From: CAVQJU01 sp963729215
GTDB taxonomy: Bacteria; Acidobacteriota; Vicinamibacteria; Vicinamibacterales; CAVVIG01
Length of the DNA: 64,000 nucleotides
Direction: 5' to 3'
Assembly (NCBI GenBank): GCA_963729215.1
Contig: CAVSND010000006.1
Location: 62,001-126,000 of the forward strand
The position numbers were made by a program, and so were the translations under genes. Positions 1-7,642 of the stretch are shown in pieces (the first letter of the stretch is position 1; every line of letters starts with the position of its first letter). The notes under the pieces were generated by a model. The model was not told the origin of the DNA, ran no database searches, and saw nothing but the letters and a program-made list of their open reading frames with translations.

Positions 1-31
1 TGGTAGCCCGTTGAATACATTGGTGACTCTC

Positions 32-82
32 GTAGTGCGGGCCTTCAGGCCCGCTGATGGCAGACCTGAAGGTCTGCACTAC
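32..82. repeat. Palindromic REP-like element
   Basis: Two tandem GC-rich hairpins lie side by side. One is built on GGGCCTTCAGGCCC and the other on CAGACCTGAAGGTCTG. The whole unit is framed by inverted GTAGTGC/GCACTAC ends, so the two halves are also diverged inverted copies of each other. It abuts fdsB and supplies its TAG stop codon at 79-81. The form is like a bacterial REP element or a read-through-limiting hairpin. No T-run follows it on either strand. Confidence 0.6.
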
Positions 83-1629
83 GTGGTGAAGTCCTCCGGA
101 AAATGGCGCATCGCGCTCTGAACAGGATAAGGGGTCAGCCCCCCTAAACCGCAGAGCGAACCATTCAACATGGTATCGCAAAGTTCCTCGACAAGGGCCA
201 GGTTGCCCTCGCGGTTCTGGCCCGCAATGACCCGGTCCATGACCTCCACGCCTCTTGTGGAACCGATGCGACAGGGCGTGCATTTCCCGCACGATTCGAT
301 GGCGCAGAACTCCATGGCGTAGCGGGCCATCCGGGCCATGTCCACCGTATCGTCGAACACCACGATGCCGCCATGGCCGACCAGGGCCTGGATGCTGGCA
401 AACGCCTCATAGTCGAGGGGGGTGTCGAATTGCGATTCAGGAAGGTAGGCGCCAAGCGGCCCACCGACCTGGACCGCGCGAATCGGCCGGCCGGACGCAC
501 TGCCGCCGCCGTACTCGTACAGAATCTCGCGCAGCGTCACGCCGAACGCCCTCTCGATGAGGCCGCCGCGCTTGACGTTGCCGCCGAGCTGAACCGTCAG
601 CGTGCCGCGCGACTTGCCAACGCCGAAATCGCGGTAGAACGCGCTGCCCTTCTGCAGGATGACCGGCACGCTCGCGAGCGACATCACGTTGTTGACGATC
701 GTCGGCTGGCCGAAGAGTCCCTTGATCGCGGGGAGCGGCGGGCGCGGGCGGATCTCGCCACGTTTGCCTTCGAGGCTCTCGAGCATGGAGGTTTCTTCGC
801 CGCAGATGTAGGCGCCGGCGCCCAGCCGGACTTCCAGATCGAACGTCTTCCCCGTGCCGCGAATGTTGTCGCCAAGATAGCCCTGCCCGTACGCCGCGGC
901 AATCGCGGCGTCGAGCGCGCGATGCGCGTGCGGATACTCGCAGCGAAGATAGATGTAACCCTGCGTGGCACCCACCGCGATGGCGGCGATCGTCATGCCT
1001 TCGATGAGGCAGAACGGATCGCCTTCCATCAGCATGCGGTCCGCGAATGTTCCCGAGTCGCCTTCGTCGGCGTTGCAGGTCACGTACTTCTGCCCTGCCG
1101 GCTCGTCCATCACGGTCTTCCACTTGATGCCGGTGGGAAACGCGGCGCCGCCGCGGCCACGGAGGCCCGATTCGGTCACTTCTTTGACGATCTCCGCCGG
1201 GCTGAGCGCGAACGCCCGCATCAGTCCCTGGTAGCCGTCGTGCGCCAGATAGTCGTCAAGGCTGACGGGATCGGTGACGCCGACGCGCGCGAAGGTCAAC
1301 CGCTGCTGCTTCGCGAAATACGGCACCTCTTCGACCAGTCCCACGCCCAGCGGGTGTTTGCCGCCGGTCAGAAAATCAGCATCGAACAGCGAACGCACGT
1401 CGGATGCGGACACGGGGCCGTAGCCAACGCGTCCCTTCGAGAGCGCCACCTCAACGAGGGGTTCGAGCCAGACCATGCCGCGCGTCCCGTTGCGGACGAT
1501 GGTGATGTCGATCTTTCGGGCGCGCGCTTCATCGGCGATCGCCACGGCGATCTCTTCGGCGCCAAGGGACAGCGCCGCGGCATCCCGCGGGATGTAAACC
1601 GTCGTCGCCGCCACTATCGCTTCTCCCAC
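79..1629 (-). CDS. fdsB: Formate dehydrogenase, NuoF-like beta subunit (FdsB)
   Basis: This 516-residue protein is the NADH/FMN-binding iron-sulfur subunit of a soluble NAD-linked formate dehydrogenase; it passes electrons between the molybdenum subunit and NAD. NuoF signatures are clear: the Gly-rich segment RLGAGAYICGEETSM, the PPLPA..GLFGQPT..NNV stretch, and the 4Fe-4S motif CGKCTPC with a fourth Cys in NGSLCGLGG. The N-terminal ~110 residues before the NuoF core fit FdsB better than respiratory NuoF. The start is GTG and overlaps the end of fdsG by 16 bases, so the two are cotranscribed. The catalytic fdsA would lie beyond the left edge. A complex I or hydrogenase NuoF homologue is the alternative, but neighbouring fdhD and the OFA transporter favour formate. 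Confidence 0.88.
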   Translation of the reverse strand: MGEAIVAATTVYIPRDAAALSLGAEEIAVAIADEARARKIDITIVRNGTRGMVWLEPLVEVALSKGRVGYGPVSASDVRSLFDADFLTGGKHPLGVGLVEEVPYFAKQQRLTFARVGVTDPVSLDDYLAHDGYQGLMRAFALSPAEIVKEVTESGLRGRGGAAFPTGIKWKTVMDEPAGQKYVTCNADEGDSGTFADRMLMEGDPFCLIEGMTIAAIAVGATQGYIYLRCEYPHAHRALDAAIAAAYGQGYLGDNIRGTGKTFDLEVRLGAGAYICGEETSMLESLEGKRGEIRPRPPLPAIKGLFGQPTIVNNVMSLASVPVILQKGSAFYRDFGVGKSRGTLTVQLGGNVKRGGLIERAFGVTLREILYEYGGGSASGRPIRAVQVGGPLGAYLPESQFDTPLDYEAFASIQALVGHGGIVVFDDTVDMARMARYAMEFCAIESCGKCTPCRIGSTRGVEVMDRVIAGQNREGNLALVEELCDTMLNGSLCGLGGLTPYPVQSAMRHFPEDFTT

Positions 1630-2093
1630 TGAGAGAGGATCGCGTCGAAGCGATCGGGGGTCACGCGGCCGTACAACTCGCCGTCAACCATGACCGCGGG
1701 CGAACACGCGCAATTGCCCAGGCAGTAGACGGGCTCGAATGAGAACGCCCCGTTCGCGGTCGTCCCGTGAAAGTCCACGCCGAGCTTCTGCTTCGCGTGA
1801 GCCTCGAGCGCCGGCTGGTTCATCGACTGGCAGGCCTCGGCGCGGCACATGTAGATCGTGTGGCGCCCGGGCGCATGGTCGCGGAAATAGTGATAGAAGC
1901 TGATGACGCCGTGGACCTCAGCGCGTGACAGGTTCAGTCCATCCGCAATGAGCGGCACGGCTGCGGGCGGCACGTAGCCGAGCGCTTCCTGCACGGCGTG
2001 AAGAATCGGCAGCAGCGCGCCGGGCTTCTCTTTCAGGCGCGCAACGACACTGGACACGGTCTCCTGAGTCTTGGCATCGAGAGGAGGCATCAA
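1614..2093 (-). CDS. fdsG: Formate dehydrogenase, NuoE-like gamma subunit (FdsG)
   Basis: This 159-residue thioredoxin-fold [2Fe-2S] protein is the NuoE/FdsG partner of the downstream NuoF-like subunit. The four cluster cysteines are visible as CRAEAC (Cx4C) and CLGNC (Cx3C). The N-terminal helical part (LLPILHAVQEALGYVP) is typical of NuoE. It overlaps fdsB by 16 bases and is the first gene after the repeat-flanked four-helix-bundle cassette, which separates it from the transporter and fdhD. It probably acts in the cytoplasm with FdsA and FdsB to oxidise formate with NAD. Confidence 0.88.
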   Translation of the reverse strand: MMPPLDAKTQETVSSVVARLKEKPGALLPILHAVQEALGYVPPAAVPLIADGLNLSRAEVHGVISFYHYFRDHAPGRHTIYMCRAEACQSMNQPALEAHAKQKLGVDFHGTTANGAFSFEPVYCLGNCACSPAVMVDGELYGRVTPDRFDAILSQWEKR

Positions 2094-2104
2094 CCGATAG
2101 TTTA

Positions 2105-2163
2105 CTTGATTGGGTGATGGGGTGATTTGGTGATGGGGTGATGGAGTGGTTTGGTGATGGGCG
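2105..2163. repeat. Left arm, GGTGAT short-repeat array
   Basis: About eight degenerate copies of TGGGTGAT, TGGGGTGAT or TTGGTGAT follow one another without spacers. Read on the other strand, they match the array on the far side of the four-helix-bundle gene. Copies of the same word also occur at 16350-16403. Confidence 0.8.
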
Positions 2164-2220
2164 ATAGGGGATCAGACTGAGTACGACCGGGATGGCATCC
2201 GTTGTGCCGATCGTTGTTCG

Positions 2221-2595
2221 ATGAGCGTTCAGGCCGATCAATTGCAAGAGCGCGCGATGCGGTTCGCAGTCGATGTTTGTGCCCTGATCAAGCTATTACC
2301 ACCCGAGGAGCCGGGCGCGACGGTCCGCCATCAATTGGCAAAATCTTCGACCTCTGTGGCAATGAACTATCGCAGTTCTCGCCGTGCGCGATCGCACGCG
2401 GAATTCACGGCGCGAATCGGGATCGTCGCCGAGGAGGCTGACGAAAGCCTCGGATGGCTGCAATTCATCCGACGAGCTCGCCTGATCGACTCTCCACAGC
2501 TGGGACAGCTTCTCGCTGAGGCAGAGGAACTTGTCCACATTTTCGCCGCGGCGGCGGGCACCGCCCGTCATCGACAGCGCACGGAGTTCAAGTAG
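2221..2595 (+). CDS. Four helix bundle protein (23S rRNA IVP-like, TIGR02436 type)
   Basis: This 124-residue, all-helical protein resembles the four-helix-bundle/S23 family first seen inside intervening sequences of 23S rRNA genes. Family-like signatures are the LAKSSTSVAMNYRSSRRARS stretch (normally IRxSxxSIxxNIAEG-like) and the E-rich helix EEADESLGWLQFIRRAR. Family members usually have 110-130 residues. The molecular role of free-standing copies is unsettled; nucleic-acid binding is likely from basic surfaces. It runs opposite to the surrounding formate operon and sits between inverted short-repeat arms, which suggests it came in with them. Confidence 0.8.
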   Translation: MSVQADQLQERAMRFAVDVCALIKLLPPEEPGATVRHQLAKSSTSVAMNYRSSRRARSHAEFTARIGIVAEEADESLGWLQFIRRARLIDSPQLGQLLAEAEELVHIFAAAAGTARHRQRTEFK

Positions 2596-2596
2596 G

Positions 2597-2686
2597 ACCC
2601 AATCACCCCATCACCAAATCATGCGATCACTCAGATCACCAAACTTATCGATCACCCGATCACCACTTCACCCAATCACCCAATCA
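2597..2686. repeat. Right arm, ATCACC short-repeat array
   Basis: Roughly ten copies of ATCACC-containing units (CCAATCACC, CGATCACC, CAGATCACC) form the inverted partner of the array at 2105-2163. The array starts directly after the four-helix-bundle stop codon and runs into the transporter stop codon at 2684-2686. Confidence 0.8.
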
Positions 2687-4177
2687 ACGAAACATCTGAC
2701 TGACCAACGCGAGCGTCTTGTAGATGCCCCAGGCGGTCGGGATACCGGCCAGCAGCCAGCCGATCGCCACAAGTCCCCACGCTCCTGATTCACCCTCCCC
2801 GGCCGTGCCGTGCGCCTGCGCCACTTTGCGGCCAGGCGCCAACGTGAACAGTCCGCGGTCGACGGGCCGGACGGCGAGATTGCAGATCAAGCCGGCGCCA
2901 AGAAACGCGACGAGGACGTACATCGTGAACGTATACGCGTTCGACGCGGCGACGCCGTGGCTGATCTGGAACTCACGCACGTAGTTGACGAGGACGGGAC
3001 CCAGGATGCCGGCGGTGGACCAGGCCGTGAGCACGCGTCCATGAATGGCGCTGACGTTGCCGACGCCGAACATGTCCGCCAGGTACGCCGGAATCGTCGC
3101 AAACCCTCCGCCGTACATGGTCAGGATCACGCAGTAGACGCCCACGAACAGCGCGAGGCTTCCAGTGGCGCCGGTTGTCGGCGCCGACGCATACAGCAGC
3201 ATGCCGAGGGCGAAGAACACGGTATACGTCACCTTGCGGCCGATCCGATCCGACAGCGACGCCCAGAAGATGCGTCCACCGATGTTGAACAGGCTCAGCA
3301 GCCCGATGAAGCCGGCCGCCGCCGACGGCGTCACGCGGCCTTTGAAAATCTCCTGAATCATCGGCGACGCGATGCCCAGCACGCCGATGCCCGCCGTCAC
3401 GTTCAGGCACAACACGCCCCACAGCAGCCAGAACTGCTTCGTCTTCCAGGCGAGATCGACCGGAACCGACATGGAGTCCGCGCCGGTCGCGTGATCGGCA
3501 GGCGGCGTCCAGCCGGCCGGCCTCCAGCCCGGCGCCGGCAGCCGGTAGCCGAACGCGCCGGCCATCATCGCGACGAAATAGATGCCGCCGAGCACCAGGA
3601 ACGTCTGCCACACGCCCACCGAATCGGGCGTCGCGAACTGCTTCATCAGCGCGTCCGCGAGCGGCGTACCGATCATCGCGCCGCCGCCGAACCCCATGAT
3701 CGCCAGGCCCGTCGCCATGCCGCGGCGGTCCGGAAACCACTTGATGAGCGTCGAGACCGGCGAGATGTAGCCGAGGCCGAGCCCGCAGCCCCCGATGATC
3801 CCCGAGCCGACCCAGAGCATCCAGATCTGATGCAGATAAATACCGGCAGCGGACACGAAGAACCCGCCGCTCCAGCAGCACGCCGACACCACGCCCGCTT
3901 TGCGCGGCCCCTCGCGCTCGACCCACGCCCCGAACAGCGCCGCCGATGATCCCAGCATCACGAAGAACAGCGTGAACATCCAGCCGAGCGTGCTGATTTT
4001 CCAGTCGTCCGGGGCGGATGCCGTGATCCCGATGGCCCGGCTGAGCGGCAGCCAGAACACGCTGAACCCGTACGCCATGCCGATGCACAGGTGAATCGCG
4101 AGCGCCGCGGGAGGCACCAGCCACCGGTTGAAACCGGGGCCGGCGACGATGCGCTCCCTGGAGAGCACGTCAAGCAT
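2684..4177 (-). CDS. OFA-family MFS transporter (oxalate/formate antiporter type)
   Basis: This 497-residue major facilitator has about 12 hydrophobic segments, starting with WLVPPAALAIHLCIGMAYGFSVFWLPL. The GGCGLGLGYISPVSTLIKWFPDRRGMATGLAIMGFGGG stretch around residues 130-165 is typical of the OFA (oxalate:formate antiporter) family. A central cytoplasmic loop separates the two halves. It overlaps fdhD by 8 bases and shares the operon direction of the formate dehydrogenase genes, so formate or a related small carboxylate is the likely cargo. The substrate is inferred from context; OFA members also carry other monocarboxylates. Confidence 0.85.
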   Translation of the reverse strand: MLDVLSRERIVAGPGFNRWLVPPAALAIHLCIGMAYGFSVFWLPLSRAIGITASAPDDWKISTLGWMFTLFFVMLGSSAALFGAWVEREGPRKAGVVSACCWSGGFFVSAAGIYLHQIWMLWVGSGIIGGCGLGLGYISPVSTLIKWFPDRRGMATGLAIMGFGGGAMIGTPLADALMKQFATPDSVGVWQTFLVLGGIYFVAMMAGAFGYRLPAPGWRPAGWTPPADHATGADSMSVPVDLAWKTKQFWLLWGVLCLNVTAGIGVLGIASPMIQEIFKGRVTPSAAAGFIGLLSLFNIGGRIFWASLSDRIGRKVTYTVFFALGMLLYASAPTTGATGSLALFVGVYCVILTMYGGGFATIPAYLADMFGVGNVSAIHGRVLTAWSTAGILGPVLVNYVREFQISHGVAASNAYTFTMYVLVAFLGAGLICNLAVRPVDRGLFTLAPGRKVAQAHGTAGEGESGAWGLVAIGWLLAGIPTAWGIYKTLALVSQMFR

Positions 4178-5009
4178 GAGGGAGCGATGTGATGCGTTCG
4201 GGGTGCGCGTAGATATTGAAGTTCTTCCCGCGCAGGAATCCGATCAGCGTGATGCCACAGTCTTCTGCCAGTTCGACCGCCAGGCTCGACGGCGCGGATA
4301 CGGCCGCCACGAGCGAAATGCCGGCGATGAACGCCTTCTGGACGATCTCGTACGACGTGCGGCCGCTGACAAACAACAGGTGCTCCGACAACGGCAGCCG
4401 CTCGGCCATCAGCATTCGGCCGACGACCTTATCAACCGCGTTGTGGCGGCCGACGTCCTCGGCGATCGTCTCGAGCCGGCCGTCCCGCGCGAAAAGTCCC
4501 GCAGCATGAAGACCGCCAGTCTCCTCGAACACCGCTTGCGCCTGCCGCAGCCTGTCCGGAAGCTCGAGCACCATGGAGGAAGGCACCGTCCACGCCGATG
4601 TGAGCGGCGGCAGATCCGATCGAAGCGATTCGATGGTCAGCCGTCCGCACAAGCCGCAGGAGGAGTTGGTCGTCACGTTCCGGCGTTCGGCCAGCAGTTC
4701 CTCGAGCGCATCGGGCGATCGGTTGGCGAGCCTCGCGTTGACGATGTTCTCCGGATGATCGGCGGCCGGATCCGTGCAGTATTCGATCGTGCCCAAATCG
4801 TCCGCGCTCTTCAGGACGCCTTCGGCGAGCAGAAACCCGGCGGCGAGCTCGCGATCGGCTCCCGGCGTGCGCATGATGACGGCAAACGGTCGGTTGTGCA
4901 GCCGGACTTCGAGCGGTTCTTCCGTTGCGGCTCGATCGCGGTCGACCACTCGGACACCGTCCCTGACCCGCACAACTTCCACGCCGCGAAACGCCTCGGG
5001 CATGAGCAC
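4170..5009 (-). CDS. fdhD: Formate dehydrogenase accessory sulfurtransferase FdhD
   Basis: FdhD transfers sulfur from the cysteine desulfurase to the molybdenum cofactor and is needed for active formate dehydrogenase. The 279-residue protein shows the conserved NSSCGLCG active-site loop near residue 137 and the downstream EDVGRHNAVDKVVGRML motif. Length fits the family. It is the first gene of the leftward formate module and overlaps the transporter by 8 bases. A repeat hairpin (5017-5135) lies just upstream and fills much of the divergent spacer to the yajQ-like gene. Confidence 0.93.
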   Translation of the reverse strand: MLMPEAFRGVEVVRVRDGVRVVDRDRAATEEPLEVRLHNRPFAVIMRTPGADRELAAGFLLAEGVLKSADDLGTIEYCTDPAADHPENIVNARLANRSPDALEELLAERRNVTTNSSCGLCGRLTIESLRSDLPPLTSAWTVPSSMVLELPDRLRQAQAVFEETGGLHAAGLFARDGRLETIAEDVGRHNAVDKVVGRMLMAERLPLSEHLLFVSGRTSYEIVQKAFIAGISLVAAVSAPSSLAVELAEDCGITLIGFLRGKNFNIYAHPERITSLPHA

Positions 5010-5016
5010 ATTCTAT

Positions 5017-5135
5017 AGGTCCACGGGTCCACAAGGTCCACGGGGTCCACGGGTCCGGTTTCAGGTCGACACGGACCTCCGGACGATGCGCACCTGGACC
5101 CAGTGGACCCGTGGACCCGCTGGACCCTGTGGACC
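5017..5135. repeat. GGTCCAC inverted-repeat element without a gene
   Basis: The left arm has about five GGTCCAC(G/A) units. The right arm has about six inverted GTGGACC units. A core of roughly 40 bases lies between them. The word is the same as in the cassette at 18713-19365, but no gene is enclosed, so this looks like a core-less version. It occupies almost the whole divergent spacer between fdhD and the yajQ-like gene. Confidence 0.75.
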
Positions 5136-5148
5136 GTAGAATGTAGGG

Positions 5149-5649
5149 ATGCCTGACGTCTCGTCGTTCGACATCACCTCCCCGGTGGACTTCGCGGAAG
5201 TGGACAACGCGCTCAATCAGGCGCGCAAGGAGGTCGGCCAGCGCTACGACTTCAAGGGCGCCACGGCCGAGATCACCCTGAACACCGCGGAGAAAACCCT
5301 CACGCTCCTGACGGACGATGAGATGAAGATGAACGCCGTGTGGGAAATCGTGCAGACACGACTGACCCGCCGCGGCGTCCCGGTAAAGAATTTCAAGGAC
5401 GCGGATTCGGAACCCTCCGGCGGCGGCAAAGTCCGGCGGCTCATTACGATCCAGCAGGGCCTCCCGATCGAGGCGTCGAGGGAAATCATCAAGTTCCTCA
5501 AGGACCTGAAGCTGAAGAAAGTGCAGGCCTCGATCCAGGCGGACCAGGTGCGCGTGAGCGCGCCGTCAAAGGATGACCTTCAGCAGGCGATGAGTCATCT
5601 GCGCGGCCACGACTTCGGCGTTTCGCTGCATTTCGGAAATTACAGGTAG
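5149..5649 (+). CDS. YajQ family nucleotide/c-di-GMP-binding protein
   Basis: This 166-residue protein matches the YajQ family over its full length (usual length about 163). It begins with a SSFDITSPVDFAEVDNALNQA-type N-terminus, has the central RRGVPVKNF segment, and ends DFGVSLHFGNYR. YajQ proteins have two ferredoxin-like domains and bind nucleotides; some bind cyclic di-GMP and act as signalling effectors. It stands alone on the plus strand between two repeat elements, so its context gives no further hint. The effector role in this organism is inference. Confidence 0.92.
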   Translation: MPDVSSFDITSPVDFAEVDNALNQARKEVGQRYDFKGATAEITLNTAEKTLTLLTDDEMKMNAVWEIVQTRLTRRGVPVKNFKDADSEPSGGGKVRRLITIQQGLPIEASREIIKFLKDLKLKKVQASIQADQVRVSAPSKDDLQQAMSHLRGHDFGVSLHFGNYR

Positions 5650-5654
5650 ACTGT

Positions 5655-5679
5655 CTCGTGGCTCGTGGCTCGTGGCTCG
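5655..5679. repeat. GTGGCTC triple repeat
   Basis: Three tandem GTGGCTC units follow the yajQ stop codon closely. The same word appears inverted (GAGCCAC) in the longer array at 23320-23409. Only one arm is present here. Confidence 0.65.
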
Positions 5680-5701
5680 CAAAAACTGTAAAATGAACCC
5701 C

Positions 5702-6143
5702 ATGACGATCAAATTTCCGGTTCTCGTCCTCATATCAGCAGCGGCCCTGGCTGTCGCGACGGCCGGCGCGCGTCCGCGCGCAGGCACCCGCGGGCAAGAC
5801 CACGAATGACGGTGTGTTCACCGACGCCCAGGTCAAGAAGGGCGGCGATACCTACCAGCAGCAGTGCGCGGCCTGCCACGATGCGCAGCTGACCGGCAGC
5901 GGCACGGCCCCGGCTCTGGCGGGCACGGATTTCAGCGCCAACTGGAAAGACGAAACGGTGGGTTCGCTGTTCGAGCGCATCCGCGCCACGATGCCGGCGG
6001 ACAACCCCGGCAGCCTGCAGCGGCCCCAGGTCTCCGAGCTGGTGGCGTTCATCCTGAACTTCAACAAGTACCCGGCCGGACAGACCGAGCTGGCGTCCGA
6101 CTTCGAAGCCCTCAAGGCGATCAAGATTTCGGCGGTTAAATAA
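5702..6143 (+). pseudogene. Monoheme cytochrome c with a frameshifted signal peptide
   Basis: The mature domain from 5814 carries a single CAACH heme site near its N-terminus and ends with a family-typical PQVSELVAFILNFNKYP helix, as in small class I cytochromes c. The signal peptide (MTIKFPVLVLISAAALAVATAG) begins at ATG 5702 but is in a different frame. The frame changes within a run of CG dinucleotides at about 5765-5790. One extra base there would explain it, either a sequencing error or a real lesion. If intact, it is an exported electron carrier. The GTG at 5814 alone would give an unexported protein, which is unlikely for a c-type cytochrome. Confidence 0.75.
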
Positions 6144-6150
6144 AACAATA

Positions 6151-6278
6151 GAGGTTCAAGGGGTTCGAGAAGTTCAAGGGGTTCGAGAGGTTCGCAGGAC
6201 GCAGAAACTCGCGGCGAAGCGACGAACCCTTTCGAACTTCTCGAACCTCTTGAACCGTTCGAACCTCTCGAACCTTTC
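6151..6278. repeat. GGTTCGAGA inverted-repeat element without a gene
   Basis: Left arm units read GAGGTTCAAGGGGTTCGAGA. The right arm carries the inverse GAACCTCTCGAACCT units. The core is about 35 bases. It lies between the convergent cytochrome c and TPR genes, where it could also fold as a terminator. The same word recurs as a single array at 21144-21249. Confidence 0.75.
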
Positions 6279-6280
6279 CT

Positions 6281-7627
6281 TCAGCGTCCACCCCCCTGTA
6301 ATCGCGCGAGCGCCTCGGCGAACTCCTTCCGATCCGGATAAAGCGAGGCGCCTTCGATCAGTTTCTGACGCGCCTCGTCATACCTCCTGAGCTGAACGAG
6401 CGCCATCGCATAATCAAACCGTGCCTCGGCCATGCGCGGATCGATGGCGATAACCTGCGCGAATTGGGTCAACGCGGCGTCGGGGCGTCCGACCCGCTGC
6501 AACATCTCGCCGAGGCGAAGCCGCGCATCGAGGTAGGTGGGTTCGTACCGCACCGCCGCCGAGAAGCGGTCCGCGGCTTCCTGGTATCGGCCGCCTGTCG
6601 CCAGCAGGACGCCAAGGCTGTAGTGCGCCTGCGCGAACCCCGGCGACAACCGGACCGCAGCCTCAAATTGCGCGCGCGCTCCGCTCGTATCGCCCATCAG
6701 CGATAACGCCGTGCCGAGCTTGTGGTGGAGCGACGCGCTGTCCGGCGCGAGCTCGAGACCCTTTCGGAAGTGCTCCGCGGCGGTCTTGAAGTCGCGGCCG
6801 TCAAGCGCGCGAATCCCCTCGTTTTCTTCGGCCACGGCGCTGTGCAGCAGCCCCCGCAGCTGCACCATCAACGGGTCCGGAGGACCGACTTCGACGCCTC
6901 CACGATGGCTGAGGTGCTCTTCGGCCCGTGCCGTGTCTCCCAGGCCCCGATACGCCAGCGCAAGTGGATAGTGAACGATCGTGGCTCGGGGATCCGCGGC
7001 GAGCGCCTGTTCGAATCGATCGATGGCGCCACGATAGTCGCGTTTGGCCAGAGCCGCGCGGCCGAGGCCAAACTGCGCGGCCACCAGGCGAGGCTGAAGG
7101 GACAGCGCCTGCACGAACAACGGCTCCGCGCGCTCGGGCTCGCCGAGGTCGAGGTGCACGCCGCCCAGCCAGACCAGCGTGGCCACGTCGTTTGGCCGCA
7201 GCTGAAGGGCACGCTCGAAGGAGGCGGCGGCCTTTCCCAGCTGGGCCTTCGTCATGTACACGTGACCCAGGTAGTAGGGCCATCGCACGTCGTTCGGCGC
7301 GAGGGATTGCGCGTGCAGGTAGCAGGCCTCGGCAGCGTCGAAGTATTCGGCGGCCAGCAGCAAGTTCCCCAGATCTCCGTACGCCGCGCCAAGTTCGTCC
7401 GGGGGCGCGTGATTTTCAATCCTCGCCGTCAGCGACCGGTAACCGTCGGTCATCTGCTGCTGGACCGGCTTCTCCATGCGGGAAAGCTCGGGCAGCGCGA
7501 CCGGCGGTAAGCTGCTTTCGGCCGGTATCGGCGCGGCGGCCGTCTTCGCCTCGGGCGCCGTCTTCGGCTCGGGCGAACAGGCACACAACAGCAACCCCAG
7601 CGCCAGGCGCCGCGCACACCAGGGCAA
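6281..7627 (-). CDS. TPR-repeat lipoprotein
   Basis: This 448-residue protein begins with a lipoprotein-type signal (LALGLLLCACS), followed by an Ala/Pro-rich linker and about nine tetratricopeptide repeats from residue ~80 to the end. Repeats such as PNDVATLVWLGGVHLDLGEPERAEPLF show the W/G/Y/A/P pattern. TPR arrays mediate protein-protein contact; here probably at the membrane on the outer side. It starts 15 bases after the upstream CRTAC1 gene ends, so they form an operon. CRTAC1 plus TPR pairs are common in acidobacterial-type genomes, but the joint function is not known to me. Confidence 0.85.
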   Translation of the reverse strand: MPWCARRLALGLLLCACSPEPKTAPEAKTAAAPIPAESSLPPVALPELSRMEKPVQQQMTDGYRSLTARIENHAPPDELGAAYGDLGNLLLAAEYFDAAEACYLHAQSLAPNDVRWPYYLGHVYMTKAQLGKAAASFERALQLRPNDVATLVWLGGVHLDLGEPERAEPLFVQALSLQPRLVAAQFGLGRAALAKRDYRGAIDRFEQALAADPRATIVHYPLALAYRGLGDTARAEEHLSHRGGVEVGPPDPLMVQLRGLLHSAVAEENEGIRALDGRDFKTAAEHFRKGLELAPDSASLHHKLGTALSLMGDTSGARAQFEAAVRLSPGFAQAHYSLGVLLATGGRYQEAADRFSAAVRYEPTYLDARLRLGEMLQRVGRPDAALTQFAQVIAIDPRMAEARFDYAMALVQLRRYDEARQKLIEGASLYPDRKEFAEALARLQGGGR

Positions 7628-7642
7628 CCGCCCGCGGAACGC

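Larger units (their letters stand above)
2105..2686. mobile_element. Four-helix-bundle cassette with inverted repeat arms
   Basis: A 375-base gene is bracketed by two arrays of the same degenerate word in opposite orientation: GGTGAT/GGGTGAT units at about 2105-2163 and ATCACC/AATCACCC units at about 2597-2686. The cassette sits between the fdsG and transporter genes of an otherwise compact leftward formate operon, and its gene faces the other way. The right arm reaches the transporter stop codon. A second cassette of the same design but a different word lies at 18713-19365. Mobility is inferred; I could not identify a transposase or a clear target-site duplication. Confidence 0.55.

Noticed and set aside
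373..1632. Long plus-strand frame antisense to fdsB
   Set aside because: High-GC mirror frame of a clear NuoF gene; no domain or start signal.
5017..5135. Repeat arrays as CRISPR
   Set aside because: Units are 7-11 bases with no spacers of regular length, arms are inverted, and no cas genes are present.
7450..7642. C-terminal extension of the first CRTAC1 protein into the TPR gene
   Set aside because: Arises from the frameshift near 7930; the ASPIC/UnbV end in the other frame stops at 7643.
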